Source: JAUIAI01 sp049680625 (lineage in GTDB: Bacteria; Pseudomonadota; Gammaproteobacteria; Burkholderiales; Burkholderiaceae_E). From it: 14,383 nt of DNA. The notes beneath the pieces are model-generated. The model was not told where the DNA came from and made no database searches. It saw only the letters and a list, made by a program, of their open reading frames with translations. The stretch is taken from positions 1-14,383 of the forward strand of contig JBAUID010000078.1 in the NCBI GenBank assembly GCA_049680625.1, read 5' to 3'. How positions within the stretch are numbered: the first letter of the stretch is position 1; each line of letters opens with the position of its first letter. A program made the translations under genes and the position numbers. Below are positions 6,647-13,420 of the stretch, piece by piece.

Positions 6647-7178
6647 GAACCAGGTTCCGGACAAGTTACCGCAGGATGCCGACAGTATTACCCAGCTCCT
6701 GGCCGATGAAAAAGCAACCGAGGCTGCTGCCCGGCGATTGTCGCTTGCAATCGAGCCCGGGACTGTTATCCACTTATCAGGTGATCTCGGTGCTGGCAAG
6801 ACCAGCTTTTGCCGGGCATTGATTCGGTCGCTTGGCTACAACGGTCGGGTAAAGAGCCCCACCTTCACCTTGGTCGAACCCTATAATCTGCCGAGATTCT
6901 CACTCTATCACTTTGATTTTTATCGGTTCTCTTCCGGAGAGGAGCTGCGTGACGCCGGCTTTGAAGAACAGCTTGATGCCCAATGTGTCGCCCTGGTTGA
7001 ATGGCCAGAGCGCGCGCACGGGTACCTGCCGCCTCCCGACTTGTTGTTACAACTGGACTGGAAATCAGAGAACGAGCGACTGCTCCGGGCAACAGCCACG
7101 AGCCCAAGGGGTGAGCAATGTCTGAGCGCATTGATCGACGCGGCTTCATCCGGACGGGACTCGGCAGCGCCCTGCTGA
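6645..7178 (+). CDS. tsaE: tRNA threonylcarbamoyladenosine biosynthesis ATPase TsaE
   Basis: TsaE is the P-loop ATPase that drives turnover of the TsaBD complex during t6A synthesis. Of 177 residues, Walker A is GDLGAGKTSF (46-55), followed by the family signatures VKSPTFTLVEPY (69-80), YHFDFYRF (88-95), EEL, and CVALVEWPERA (114-124). E. coli TsaE has 153 residues; this one has about 12 more N-terminal residues and a longer C-terminus. The ATG at 6645 follows AGAGGAG at 6627. The conserved end (GEQCLSALIDAA) and a further tail are read through the first 61 bases of the downstream amidase in another frame, so the two genes overlap. It is divergent from queG with start codons overlapping in one CATG; the usual neighbour nnr (yjeF) is absent here. 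Confidence 0.95.
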   Translation: MNQVPDKLPQDADSITQLLADEKATEAAARRLSLAIEPGTVIHLSGDLGAGKTSFCRALIRSLGYNGRVKSPTFTLVEPYNLPRFSLYHFDFYRFSSGEELRDAGFEEQLDAQCVALVEWPERAHGYLPPPDLLLQLDWKSENERLLRATATSPRGEQCLSALIDAASSGRDSAAPC

Positions 7179-8452
7179 CCTTACCCCTGGTTGATGCTTA
7201 CGGTGCAACAATTCTCGCGGTACGGGTCTGGCCAGCCCCCGATTACACCCGGGTGACGCTCGAGCTGGACCGTGCCTTGTTTGCCCGCCATGAAGTACTG
7301 AGTAATCCACCGCGGCTGATTGTCGATCTCGACGGTGTCGACGTTGATGGTTATATCCGTAATCTGATTTCTCGGGTTCGCCCCGATGACCCGGCCATTG
7401 GCGCCGTGCGCATTGGCAACAGCCAGCGCGGTTCGGTTCGTCTGGTGTTTGATCTGAAAGCACCAATGGAACCAGAGTTATTCACCCTGCCCCCGGTGGC
7501 TCAGTACCGGCACCGCCTGGTAATTGATCTGCATCCCGCCAAGAAGGTCGACCCACTGATTGCGTTGCTCAACGACCAACAGGACAAACAACAGCTACCG
7601 CTGACAGCCACCCCACTGCCTGCGACGAATGACCCGCTAAAAGAACTGATCGAACGTCATTCATCACCCACCGCCCAACCCGCAGGCCGAACCGTAGTTG
7701 CTGGCAAGCAAAAAGAAACAGTCCGGCGTAAACGCGGAACACCTGCCCCGATCAGCCGTCGGCTGACCATCGCAATTGACGCCGGTCACGGCGGCGAAGA
7801 TCCGGGCGCGTTAGGTCATCACGGCACTCACGAGAAAGATGTCGTGTTGCCAATTGCCGCCGAGCTGCGCGAATTGATCCGGCGCGAAAACGGCATGCGG
7901 GCTTTTATGACCCGTGATGGCGACTATTTTGTTCCTTTGGACAAACGTGTTGACAAGGCGCGCCGGGTATCAGCCGACTTGTTTATTTCTATTCACGCTG
8001 ATGCTGCCAGTCGACCGGAAGCCAGCGGCGCTTCGGTATACGTTTTATCCGCCAGCGGTGCGACCAGTGCCGCGGCGCGCTGGCTCGCAAACAAGGAAAA
8101 CGCTGCGGACCGAATTGGTGGCATACAACAAAAATCCAGCTTCGATCGCGAGGCCCGCCGGTTGTTGCTCGAAATGTCCGCCCAACGCCGCTCGGATGAC
8201 AGCATGCGCCTGGCCGGCAAAGTATTGCAACAACTCAATGAAGTCTCGCCACTCCATAAACAGGAAGTTGAAAGCGCCGGATTTGTAGTGCTCAAGACGC
8301 CTGATATCCCGTCAATCCTGGTTGAAACTGCGTTCCTGAGCAACCCCGACGACGAAAAACGACTGCGATCTGCCGTCCATCAGCGCAAACTCGCCGCTGC
8401 AATTTTTGAAGGCATCCGCGAATACCTGGGCATCGGCCAGCGACTGGCCTGA
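7118..8452 (+). CDS. amiC: N-acetylmuramoyl-L-alanine amidase, AmiC-like, Tat-exported
   Basis: A periplasmic zinc amidase that cuts the peptide stem from muramic acid to split septal peptidoglycan during division. The N-terminus has a twin-arginine signal, DRRGFIRTGLG (6-16), then a hydrophobic stretch ending near AYGA (27-30), like E. coli AmiA/AmiC. An AMIN targeting domain (about 31-140) is followed by a variable, Pro/Thr-rich and basic linker (about 150-212) and an Amidase_3 domain (about 214-440). Probable zinc ligands are H224 (IDAGHGGEDPGA), E239 and H293 (FISIHADAA), with catalytic E403 (VETAFLSNP). The region around 315-365 would be the regulatory helix bound by EnvC/NlpD-type activators. 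The ATG is supported by AAGGGG 6 bases upstream. It could equally be named amiB-like by position; the single Tat/AMIN/Amidase_3 layout favours AmiC type. Confidence 0.92.
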   Translation: MSERIDRRGFIRTGLGSALLTLPLVDAYGATILAVRVWPAPDYTRVTLELDRALFARHEVLSNPPRLIVDLDGVDVDGYIRNLISRVRPDDPAIGAVRIGNSQRGSVRLVFDLKAPMEPELFTLPPVAQYRHRLVIDLHPAKKVDPLIALLNDQQDKQQLPLTATPLPATNDPLKELIERHSSPTAQPAGRTVVAGKQKETVRRKRGTPAPISRRLTIAIDAGHGGEDPGALGHHGTHEKDVVLPIAAELRELIRRENGMRAFMTRDGDYFVPLDKRVDKARRVSADLFISIHADAASRPEASGASVYVLSASGATSAAARWLANKENAADRIGGIQQKSSFDREARRLLLEMSAQRRSDDSMRLAGKVLQQLNEVSPLHKQEVESAGFVVLKTPDIPSILVETAFLSNPDDEKRLRSAVHQRKLAAAIFEGIREYLGIGQRLA

Positions 8453-8453
8453 G

Positions 8454-9305
8454 ATGATCGACAATATAGAAGACTTGCTCAGGCGTTATCTCAAGCTGAC
8501 CACCGATAGCCAGGTCAGCGAACGCGTGCCTTTTGAAATTGACCAGCGTATTGTCGGCAGCGTGACCCCGGATGATGCGCAGTTGATCGCCAGCCGTGTG
8601 CCCGGGGTAGAACTGAGTAGCGACGCACTCGAGGTCTTACCAGTTTGTGCGCCGGACGCACCGTCCGCTTTGCACGCGATCGCCAAAGCGTTGCGCGACG
8701 CGGGGCGAGCACCGCACTGGCGCAACGAGCAATTACCCGTTTGTACCGATGACGGCATGCTGGTGGGCTCTATTGAACGTGCCTGCGTCCGCATCCTGGG
8801 CATACGCACTTTTGCGGTTCATTTGATTGGCCAGTGCGCGCAGATGGACCAACTGGATTCGCTCAGCCCGAGCCTGGCCAATAGCACTTTCTGGCTACAG
8901 CGCCGGTCCCCGGATAAAGCGGTTGATCCCAACATGCTGGACACCCTGGCGGGTGGGTTAATTGGCATGGAAAACGGGACAAGAGAATCCTTTCGCCTCG
9001 GGCTGCAACGCGAAATCAGTGAAGAAGCCGGGCTTGACCCCGGCTGTTACGACAACCCAACCTACGTCGATACCGTACGCATGCGCTGGCAAGTGCCCGA
9101 GGGATTTTTTGAAGAAGACTGTATTGTCTTCTATGCCCGCTTAATGCCGGGAGCCTCGCCGCAAAACCGGGACGGAGAAGTTGCCGAATTCATGCGCGTC
9201 GACCGGGCCGGCCTGTTGGCCCGAATTGATGCGGGTGAGCTGACAGATACAGCGTCCATTGCCAGTTTGCTCAGCTTGCGCCATATCGCATCGACCACCA
9301 ACTGA
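8454..9305 (+). CDS. DUF4743 and Nudix hydrolase (Tnr3/NUDT20-like)
   Basis: A 283-residue protein with an N-terminal DUF4743-like region (about 10-150) and a C-terminal Nudix domain. FWLQRRSPDK (146-155) leading into DPNMLDTLAGGL (158-169) is typical of the family that includes the C-terminal half of yeast Tnr3 and plant Nudix 20/24, some of which hydrolyse damaged thiamine diphosphates. The Nudix box ends REISEEAGL (186-194) with E178 seven residues before it, but the first Gly is one residue further from E178 than the GX5EX7REUXEEXGU pattern asks. The substrate here is unknown; thiamine-damage repair is only an inference. The ATG lies 1 bp after the amidase stop codon, so translation is probably coupled. 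It sits between the amidase and mutL, a slot that is empty in E. coli. Confidence 0.85.
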   Translation: MIDNIEDLLRRYLKLTTDSQVSERVPFEIDQRIVGSVTPDDAQLIASRVPGVELSSDALEVLPVCAPDAPSALHAIAKALRDAGRAPHWRNEQLPVCTDDGMLVGSIERACVRILGIRTFAVHLIGQCAQMDQLDSLSPSLANSTFWLQRRSPDKAVDPNMLDTLAGGLIGMENGTRESFRLGLQREISEEAGLDPGCYDNPTYVDTVRMRWQVPEGFFEEDCIVFYARLMPGASPQNRDGEVAEFMRVDRAGLLARIDAGELTDTASIASLLSLRHIASTTN

Positions 9306-9311
9306 CCCGGT

Positions 9312-9335
9312 ATCGGTATTTACATCGGTATTTAC
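9312..9335. repeat. 12-bp tandem repeat before mutL
   Basis: ATCGGTATTTAC occurs twice without mismatch, at 9312-9323 and 9324-9335. A degraded third start (AGCAGTATTCC) follows. It lies in the 113-bp gap between the Nudix gene and mutL. Confidence 0.8.
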
Positions 9336-9406
9336 AGCAGTATTCCGAAGCCCAGACCTGCCAACGGCAGTGACCATGGCCAGAATCGGGATTTGCCTGG
9401 CATCCC

Positions 9407-9412
9407 TATAAT
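9407..9412 (+). promoter_or_regulatory. Perfect -10 box (TATAAT) just before mutL
   Basis: TATAAT ends 6 bases before the mutL ATG, so transcription from it would begin at or next to the start codon and give a leaderless mRNA. There is no Shine-Dalgarno sequence before mutL, which fits. No good -35 hexamer is found 16-18 bases upstream, so the promoter would be weak or activator-dependent, or the match is chance. Confidence 0.35.
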
Positions 9413-9418
9413 CGGGTC

Positions 9419-11344
9419 ATGCGACCAATCCAGGAACTGCCCGACCGACTCATCAGCCAGATTGCCGCCGGCGAGGTTGTCGAACGCCCCGGCTCGGTTG
9501 TCAAAGAACTAGTCGAAAATGCTATTGACGCCGGCGCATCGCGCATTGAAGTGCGCCTCGAACAAGGAGGCGCGAAGCGCATTTCGGTGAGCGACGATGG
9601 CCATGGTATCGAAGCAGACCAGTTATCGCTTGCATTACGTCGTCACGCAACCAGCAAAATCCGCTCGCTGGACGAACTCGAAGTGGTCGGCACCATGGGC
9701 TTTCGAGGGGAAGCGCTGGCATCGATTGCATCGGTTGCTGACGTTTCGATAACCAGTCGCACCGCGGATGCCAGCCATGCCAGCACCATTTGCGGTGACA
9801 ACAACGCCAGTGTCGAACCCGCGTCAGGCACCCAGGGAACGCGAATTGATGTCCTGGACTTGTTCGCCCGGGTGCCGGCCCGGCGCAAGTTCCTCAAAAC
9901 CCAGGGCACAGAAACCGCTCATTGCCTGGATGCCCTGCGCCGGATTGCCATGGCCCATCCAGCGATTGCTTTCGAAGCCTTTGTTGACGGTCGGCGGGTA
10001 GAGCGCCTGCCTGCCACCCAGTGGCAAGCACGCAGTGTGGCAATCATTGGTGAAGAATTCGCCGGCCATCACCACATCATCGAGCAAAGCGGTGTCGTCA
10101 ATCTACGCGGCCTGGTCGGTTTTCCGACAGCGTCCCGAGCCCGCGCTGATCGGCAATACTTGTTTGTTAATGGTCGAACGGTTCGCGATCGTTTACTGGC
10201 TAACGCCGTGCGCCGCGCCTATGCTGATGTGTTACATGGCGATCGCCAACCAGCTTACGCCTTGTTCATCGATCTGGATCCGGCACTGGTTGACGTCAAC
10301 GTCCACCCGGCTAAAACCGAAGTACGCTTTCGTGACCCCCAGGCGGTTCACCGGTTGATCTTCACCAGTGTTCGCGACTGTTTACAAGTGGGCGCCGCCA
10401 GCGGGGTTATTGCCGGCGGCCGGGCGCCAACCGCACCGATAACAGCGGCGCCGCAACCCACGGCTGTACAGCAAGGCCTGGGCCTTGCCGAACCCATGCG
10501 TTCGCCCGCATCGGCAACCAGCGCGTGGCTGGCCCGTGAACGAACCGCTTATTCACAACCAAACCGGCTGACCCGTTCAGCAATAGATGCGGCCTTACAA
10601 GCGCAAAGACCAATGTCACCGGATGAGTCAACGCCAGGGTTTTCGATCCAGGCGGGCGGGCAAAGTTCACATCGAATTGCTGAACAAGTTGCCGCGCAAT
10701 CGGAGAACACGGGTCAATCAGCAACTGATCAGCTAGCCAGCAACCAGCCCACAACCGAAATGCCAATTCTCGGCTACGCTCTGGCCCAGTTGCACGGTGT
10801 TTACATTCTGGCTCAGAATCGACACGGCATGATTGTTGTTGACATGCACGCAGCCCACGAGCGCATCGTGTACGAACGCATGAAGCGCGATGCCGGCAGC
10901 GACCGTTTTGAAATCCAGCCATTGTTGATCCCAGTCACCTTCCGCGCCGACCCACTGGAAATTGAAACCGCGCGACACCATGCAGACGACTGCCTGGGGC
11001 TGGGCCTGGAACTGTCCGAAATGTCGCCAACAACGCTTGCCGTACGCAGCGTACCAGCCATTTTGCGTAAAGCCGACCCGGCACGCCTGGCGCGCAGCGT
11101 GCTGGCCGACCTGGCTGAGGTTGGTACATCAGACGTCGTCGTCATGCGCCGTGACCGTATGCTGGCCACCATGGCTTGCCATGCCGCCGTCCGCGCCAAC
11201 CGCCAACTAACTATTGAAGAAATGAACCAGTTGTTGCGCGACATGGAGAACACGCCGGGGGCCGATCAGTGTAATCACGGTCGCCCGACCTGGGTTCAAT
11301 TTGCCATCAGCGCCATGGACAACTGGTTTTTGCGTGGCCAGTAA
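9419..11344 (+). CDS. mutL: DNA mismatch repair protein MutL (endonuclease type)
   Basis: MutL couples mismatch recognition by MutS to strand incision. The 641-residue protein has the N-terminal GHKL ATPase domain: QIAAGEVVERP (14-24), ELVENAIDAGA (30-40) with catalytic E30, DDGHGI (59-64), RHATSKI (75-81) and TMGFRGEALASI (92-103). VNVHPAKTEVRF (293-304) closes the transducer domain. A low-complexity linker covers about 330-445. The C-terminal domain carries DMHAAHERIVYE (475-486), which fits the metal-binding endonuclease motif D[QM]HA(x)2E(x)4E, plus ACHAAVRA (586-593) and CNHGRP (618-623), the CxHGRP element. E. coli MutL, which relies on MutH, lacks this nuclease motif. The start matches the family; no ribosome site is seen. 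It overlaps the start of miaA by 11 bp. Confidence 0.98.
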   Translation: MRPIQELPDRLISQIAAGEVVERPGSVVKELVENAIDAGASRIEVRLEQGGAKRISVSDDGHGIEADQLSLALRRHATSKIRSLDELEVVGTMGFRGEALASIASVADVSITSRTADASHASTICGDNNASVEPASGTQGTRIDVLDLFARVPARRKFLKTQGTETAHCLDALRRIAMAHPAIAFEAFVDGRRVERLPATQWQARSVAIIGEEFAGHHHIIEQSGVVNLRGLVGFPTASRARADRQYLFVNGRTVRDRLLANAVRRAYADVLHGDRQPAYALFIDLDPALVDVNVHPAKTEVRFRDPQAVHRLIFTSVRDCLQVGAASGVIAGGRAPTAPITAAPQPTAVQQGLGLAEPMRSPASATSAWLARERTAYSQPNRLTRSAIDAALQAQRPMSPDESTPGFSIQAGGQSSHRIAEQVAAQSENTGQSATDQLASNQPTTEMPILGYALAQLHGVYILAQNRHGMIVVDMHAAHERIVYERMKRDAGSDRFEIQPLLIPVTFRADPLEIETARHHADDCLGLGLELSEMSPTTLAVRSVPAILRKADPARLARSVLADLAEVGTSDVVVMRRDRMLATMACHAAVRANRQLTIEEMNQLLRDMENTPGADQCNHGRPTWVQFAISAMDNWFLRGQ

Positions 11345-12302
11345 TTTTAGTCACACCAGTCATACGTCGCCGGTTGTCATGATCCTGGGGCCGACTGCAT
11401 CGGGAAAAAGCGCCGCAGCCATGGCCGTTGCGCAGCACCTGCCGGTCGAAATTATCAGTATGGACTCCGCCCAGGTCTATCGGGGTATGGACATTGGCAC
11501 AGCCAAACCCAGCGCCAGTGAACGCAGCGCTGTACCCCACCACTTGATCGACATTATTGATCCGGCTCAGGCCTATTCAGCAGCCCGCTTTGTTACCGAT
11601 GCTGACCGGCTTATTGAACAAATCCGACAACGCAACAAGACGCCCCTGCTGGTTGGGGGAACAATGCTCTACGCGCGGGCATTGACGGAAGGCTTAAACA
11701 ATTTGCCAAGGGCAAACCCGGACTTGCGGGCCCGGCTGGATAATGAGGCCCGGCAGGAAGGCTGGCCCGCAATGCACCAGAAACTCGCCAGGGTCGATGC
11801 GCGAACAGCAGCCCGCCTGAAACCAACCGATTCGCAACGGATTCAGCGCGCACTGGAAGTCCACGCACTCACTGGCTCGCCAATGTCTGCCCTGCTCGAC
11901 GCTGCCCCGGAACACAAGAGTACACAGAGGTTTGTCCGGATTGCGCTCGAACCGGCAGACCGGTCTGTGCTGCATCAGCGGATTGCGCAGCGTTTCGATC
12001 AGATGATGGCGGCAGGTTTTGTTGACGAAGTGCTCCAGTTGCGTCTGCAAAAAGATTTACACCCCGGCCTGCCATCAATGCGCTGCGTCGGTTATCGCCA
12101 GCTGTGGCAATGGCTGGATGCCGGTGGCAAGGCGGGTGAACGCCACCAGGCCGTACAGGCGGGCATTGCTGCTACCCGGCAACTTGCCAAGCGTCAGCTC
12201 ACCTGGTTACGCTCAATGACCAACCGCAATGTCATTGCCTGCGATGATGGTAATTTTGTCAATCAGGTGTCCAGCGCTGTGCTCAAAACTCTAAACCAAT
12301 GA
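11334..12302 (+). CDS. miaA: tRNA dimethylallyltransferase MiaA
   Basis: MiaA adds a dimethylallyl group to A37 of UNN-decoding tRNAs (i6A). From the GTG at 11334 the protein has 322 residues (E. coli 316). Motifs are the P-loop GPTASGKS (19-26), MDSAQVYRGMDIGTAKP (43-59) with catalytic D44, LVGGTMLYARAL, the tRNA-binding middle region with RIQRALEV, and the late signature MRCVGYRQLW. The first ATG (11379) would begin only three residues before the P-loop and delete the first strand, so the GTG overlapping the end of mutL is preferred; a TTG at 11301 is also open but lies deeper in mutL. It follows mutL as in many gammaproteobacteria, but the usual next gene, hfq, is not here. Confidence 0.96.
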   Translation: MASNFSHTSHTSPVVMILGPTASGKSAAAMAVAQHLPVEIISMDSAQVYRGMDIGTAKPSASERSAVPHHLIDIIDPAQAYSAARFVTDADRLIEQIRQRNKTPLLVGGTMLYARALTEGLNNLPRANPDLRARLDNEARQEGWPAMHQKLARVDARTAARLKPTDSQRIQRALEVHALTGSPMSALLDAAPEHKSTQRFVRIALEPADRSVLHQRIAQRFDQMMAAGFVDEVLQLRLQKDLHPGLPSMRCVGYRQLWQWLDAGGKAGERHQAVQAGIAATRQLAKRQLTWLRSMTNRNVIACDDGNFVNQVSSAVLKTLNQ

Positions 12303-12338
12303 TTCAGTCGTTCAGCTTAGTGGCTCGCCTCAGCTTGC

Positions 12339-12358
12339 GTTATCCTCAGTTATCCTCA
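12339..12358. repeat. 10-bp tandem repeat after miaA
   Basis: GTTATCCTCA is repeated exactly, at 12339-12348 and 12349-12358. It lies in the miaA-mak gap, about 20 bases ahead of the 12-bp array. Each copy includes TTATCCTCA, one base off the DnaA box TTATCCACA. Confidence 0.75.
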
Positions 12359-12380
12359 TTGACCCGGCGCGGGTAATGCA

Positions 12381-12476
12381 CTGATTCACCCGCTGATTCA
12401 TCCACTTACGTGGCCACTTACATGGCCGCTTACATGGCCGCTTACATGGCCGCTTACTCGGCCGCTTATCCACCAG
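12381..12476. repeat. 12-bp periodic array upstream of mak
   Basis: Eight successive 12-bp units can be laid out in one register. The first two are CTGATTCACCCG and CTGATTCATCCA (12381-12404). Then come CTTACGTGGCCA (12405-12416), three identical CTTACATGGCCG units (12417-12452), CTTACTCGGCCG (12453-12464) and a degraded CTTATCCACCAG (12465-12476). The array fills the DNA immediately before the mak ribosome site, so it lies where a promoter, operator or 5' leader would be. The first two units are related to the others only weakly. Confidence 0.85.
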
Positions 12477-12504
12477 TTTGTTCAACCCAAAGGAACCCAC
12501 AGCC

Positions 12505-13413
12505 ATGCGTTTTGGCATTGATCTTGGTGGTACAAAGATCGAAATCATCGCCTTGTCAGATGATGGCAGCGAAACCCTCAGAAAACGAGTCGATACACCT
12601 GCAGGCGACTATAACGCCATCGTGCAGACAATCGTGTCGCTTGTTAACAGCGCCGAACAAGAACTCGGGCAACAAGGCACGGTCGGGGTTGGCATCCCGG
12701 GCGCTTTATCACTGGCTACAGGCCTGGTAAAAAATGCCAATTCAACCGCGCTCAACGGCAACCCGCTGAAAGAAGACCTTGAAAATGGCCTGGGTCGCGA
12801 AGTTCGCCTGTCCAACGATGCCAACTGCTTTGCCCTGTCCGAGGCAGCTGACGGCGCCGGAGCCGGCTGCGCCACCGTCTTTGGTGTCATCCTCGGCACC
12901 GGGTGCGGCGGTGGTCTGGTTGTCAATGGCCAGGTGTTAACCGGTGTCAATGCCATTGGCGGGGAATGGGGGCATAACCCGCTGCCGGCTCCGCGCGATG
13001 ATGAACGACCCGGGCCAACGTGTTATTGCGGACGCAGCAGTTGTGTCGAAGCCTGGGTGTCGGGTCCGAGTTTTGCGCGCAGTTATCAACGTGCCGGCGC
13101 ACCCCTGCTGAAACCACCCCAGATCATGCAACGCGTCCGCAGCGGTGAAGCCCTGGCAACCGAATGTTTCGAGCGTTATCTCGATCGTCTCGCACGCTCG
13201 CTGGCTGTTGTCATGAACATTTTTGATCCCGAGGTCATTGTGCTGGGTGGCGGCATGTCCAACATCTCAGAAATCTACGAACAAGTACCCGGAATCTGGT
13301 CACCATACGTATTCTCCGACCGAATCGATACCCGCCTGCTGCCGAACCAGCACGGCGATTCATCCGGCGTTCGCGGCGCAGCATGGTTATGGCCGGTCAA
13401 TACTGAACAATGA
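12505..13413 (+). CDS. mak: Fructokinase, ROK family (Mak)
   Basis: A cytoplasmic ROK-family sugar kinase that phosphorylates fructose (E. coli Mak prefers fructose over mannose). The 302-residue length equals that of E. coli Mak, and similarity runs end to end. Visible are the phosphate motif GIDLGGTK (4-11), GVGIPGALS (61-69), KNANST (76-81), LSNDANCFALSEA (102-114) with catalytic D105, GTGCGGG (131-137), the ROK zinc site H157 in EWGHNPLP with C173, C175 and C180 (CYCGRSSC), VIVLGGGMSN, and the end HGDSSGVRGAAWLWP, nearly the same as in E. coli. The ATG at 12505 follows AAGGAA about 10 bases upstream. A repeat array precedes it, and recQ starts 7 bp after its stop, suggesting co-transcription. 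Substrate is inferred from similarity. Confidence 0.93.
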   Translation: MRFGIDLGGTKIEIIALSDDGSETLRKRVDTPAGDYNAIVQTIVSLVNSAEQELGQQGTVGVGIPGALSLATGLVKNANSTALNGNPLKEDLENGLGREVRLSNDANCFALSEAADGAGAGCATVFGVILGTGCGGGLVVNGQVLTGVNAIGGEWGHNPLPAPRDDERPGPTCYCGRSSCVEAWVSGPSFARSYQRAGAPLLKPPQIMQRVRSGEALATECFERYLDRLARSLAVVMNIFDPEVIVLGGGMSNISEIYEQVPGIWSPYVFSDRIDTRLLPNQHGDSSGVRGAAWLWPVNTEQ

Positions 13414-13420
13414 CAAATCA

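Noticed and set aside
6647..6799. N-terminal extension of QueG to 6799
   Set aside because: It would overlap tsaE by about 150 bp and matches nothing in QueG; the E. coli protein also starts at MSE.
10407..11253. Large minus-strand frames opposite mutL (10407-10922, 10813-11253)
   Set aside because: They lie entirely within mutL, which has continuous conserved motifs; these are shadows of a GC-rich gene.
12381..12476. CRISPR array
   Set aside because: Units are 12 bp with no unique spacers between them and no cas genes are present.
12410..12730. Plus-strand frame reading the 12-bp array as a MAAY peptide repeat
   Set aside because: After the array it runs out of frame through mak. The four-residue periodicity is a by-product of the 12-bp DNA repeat.
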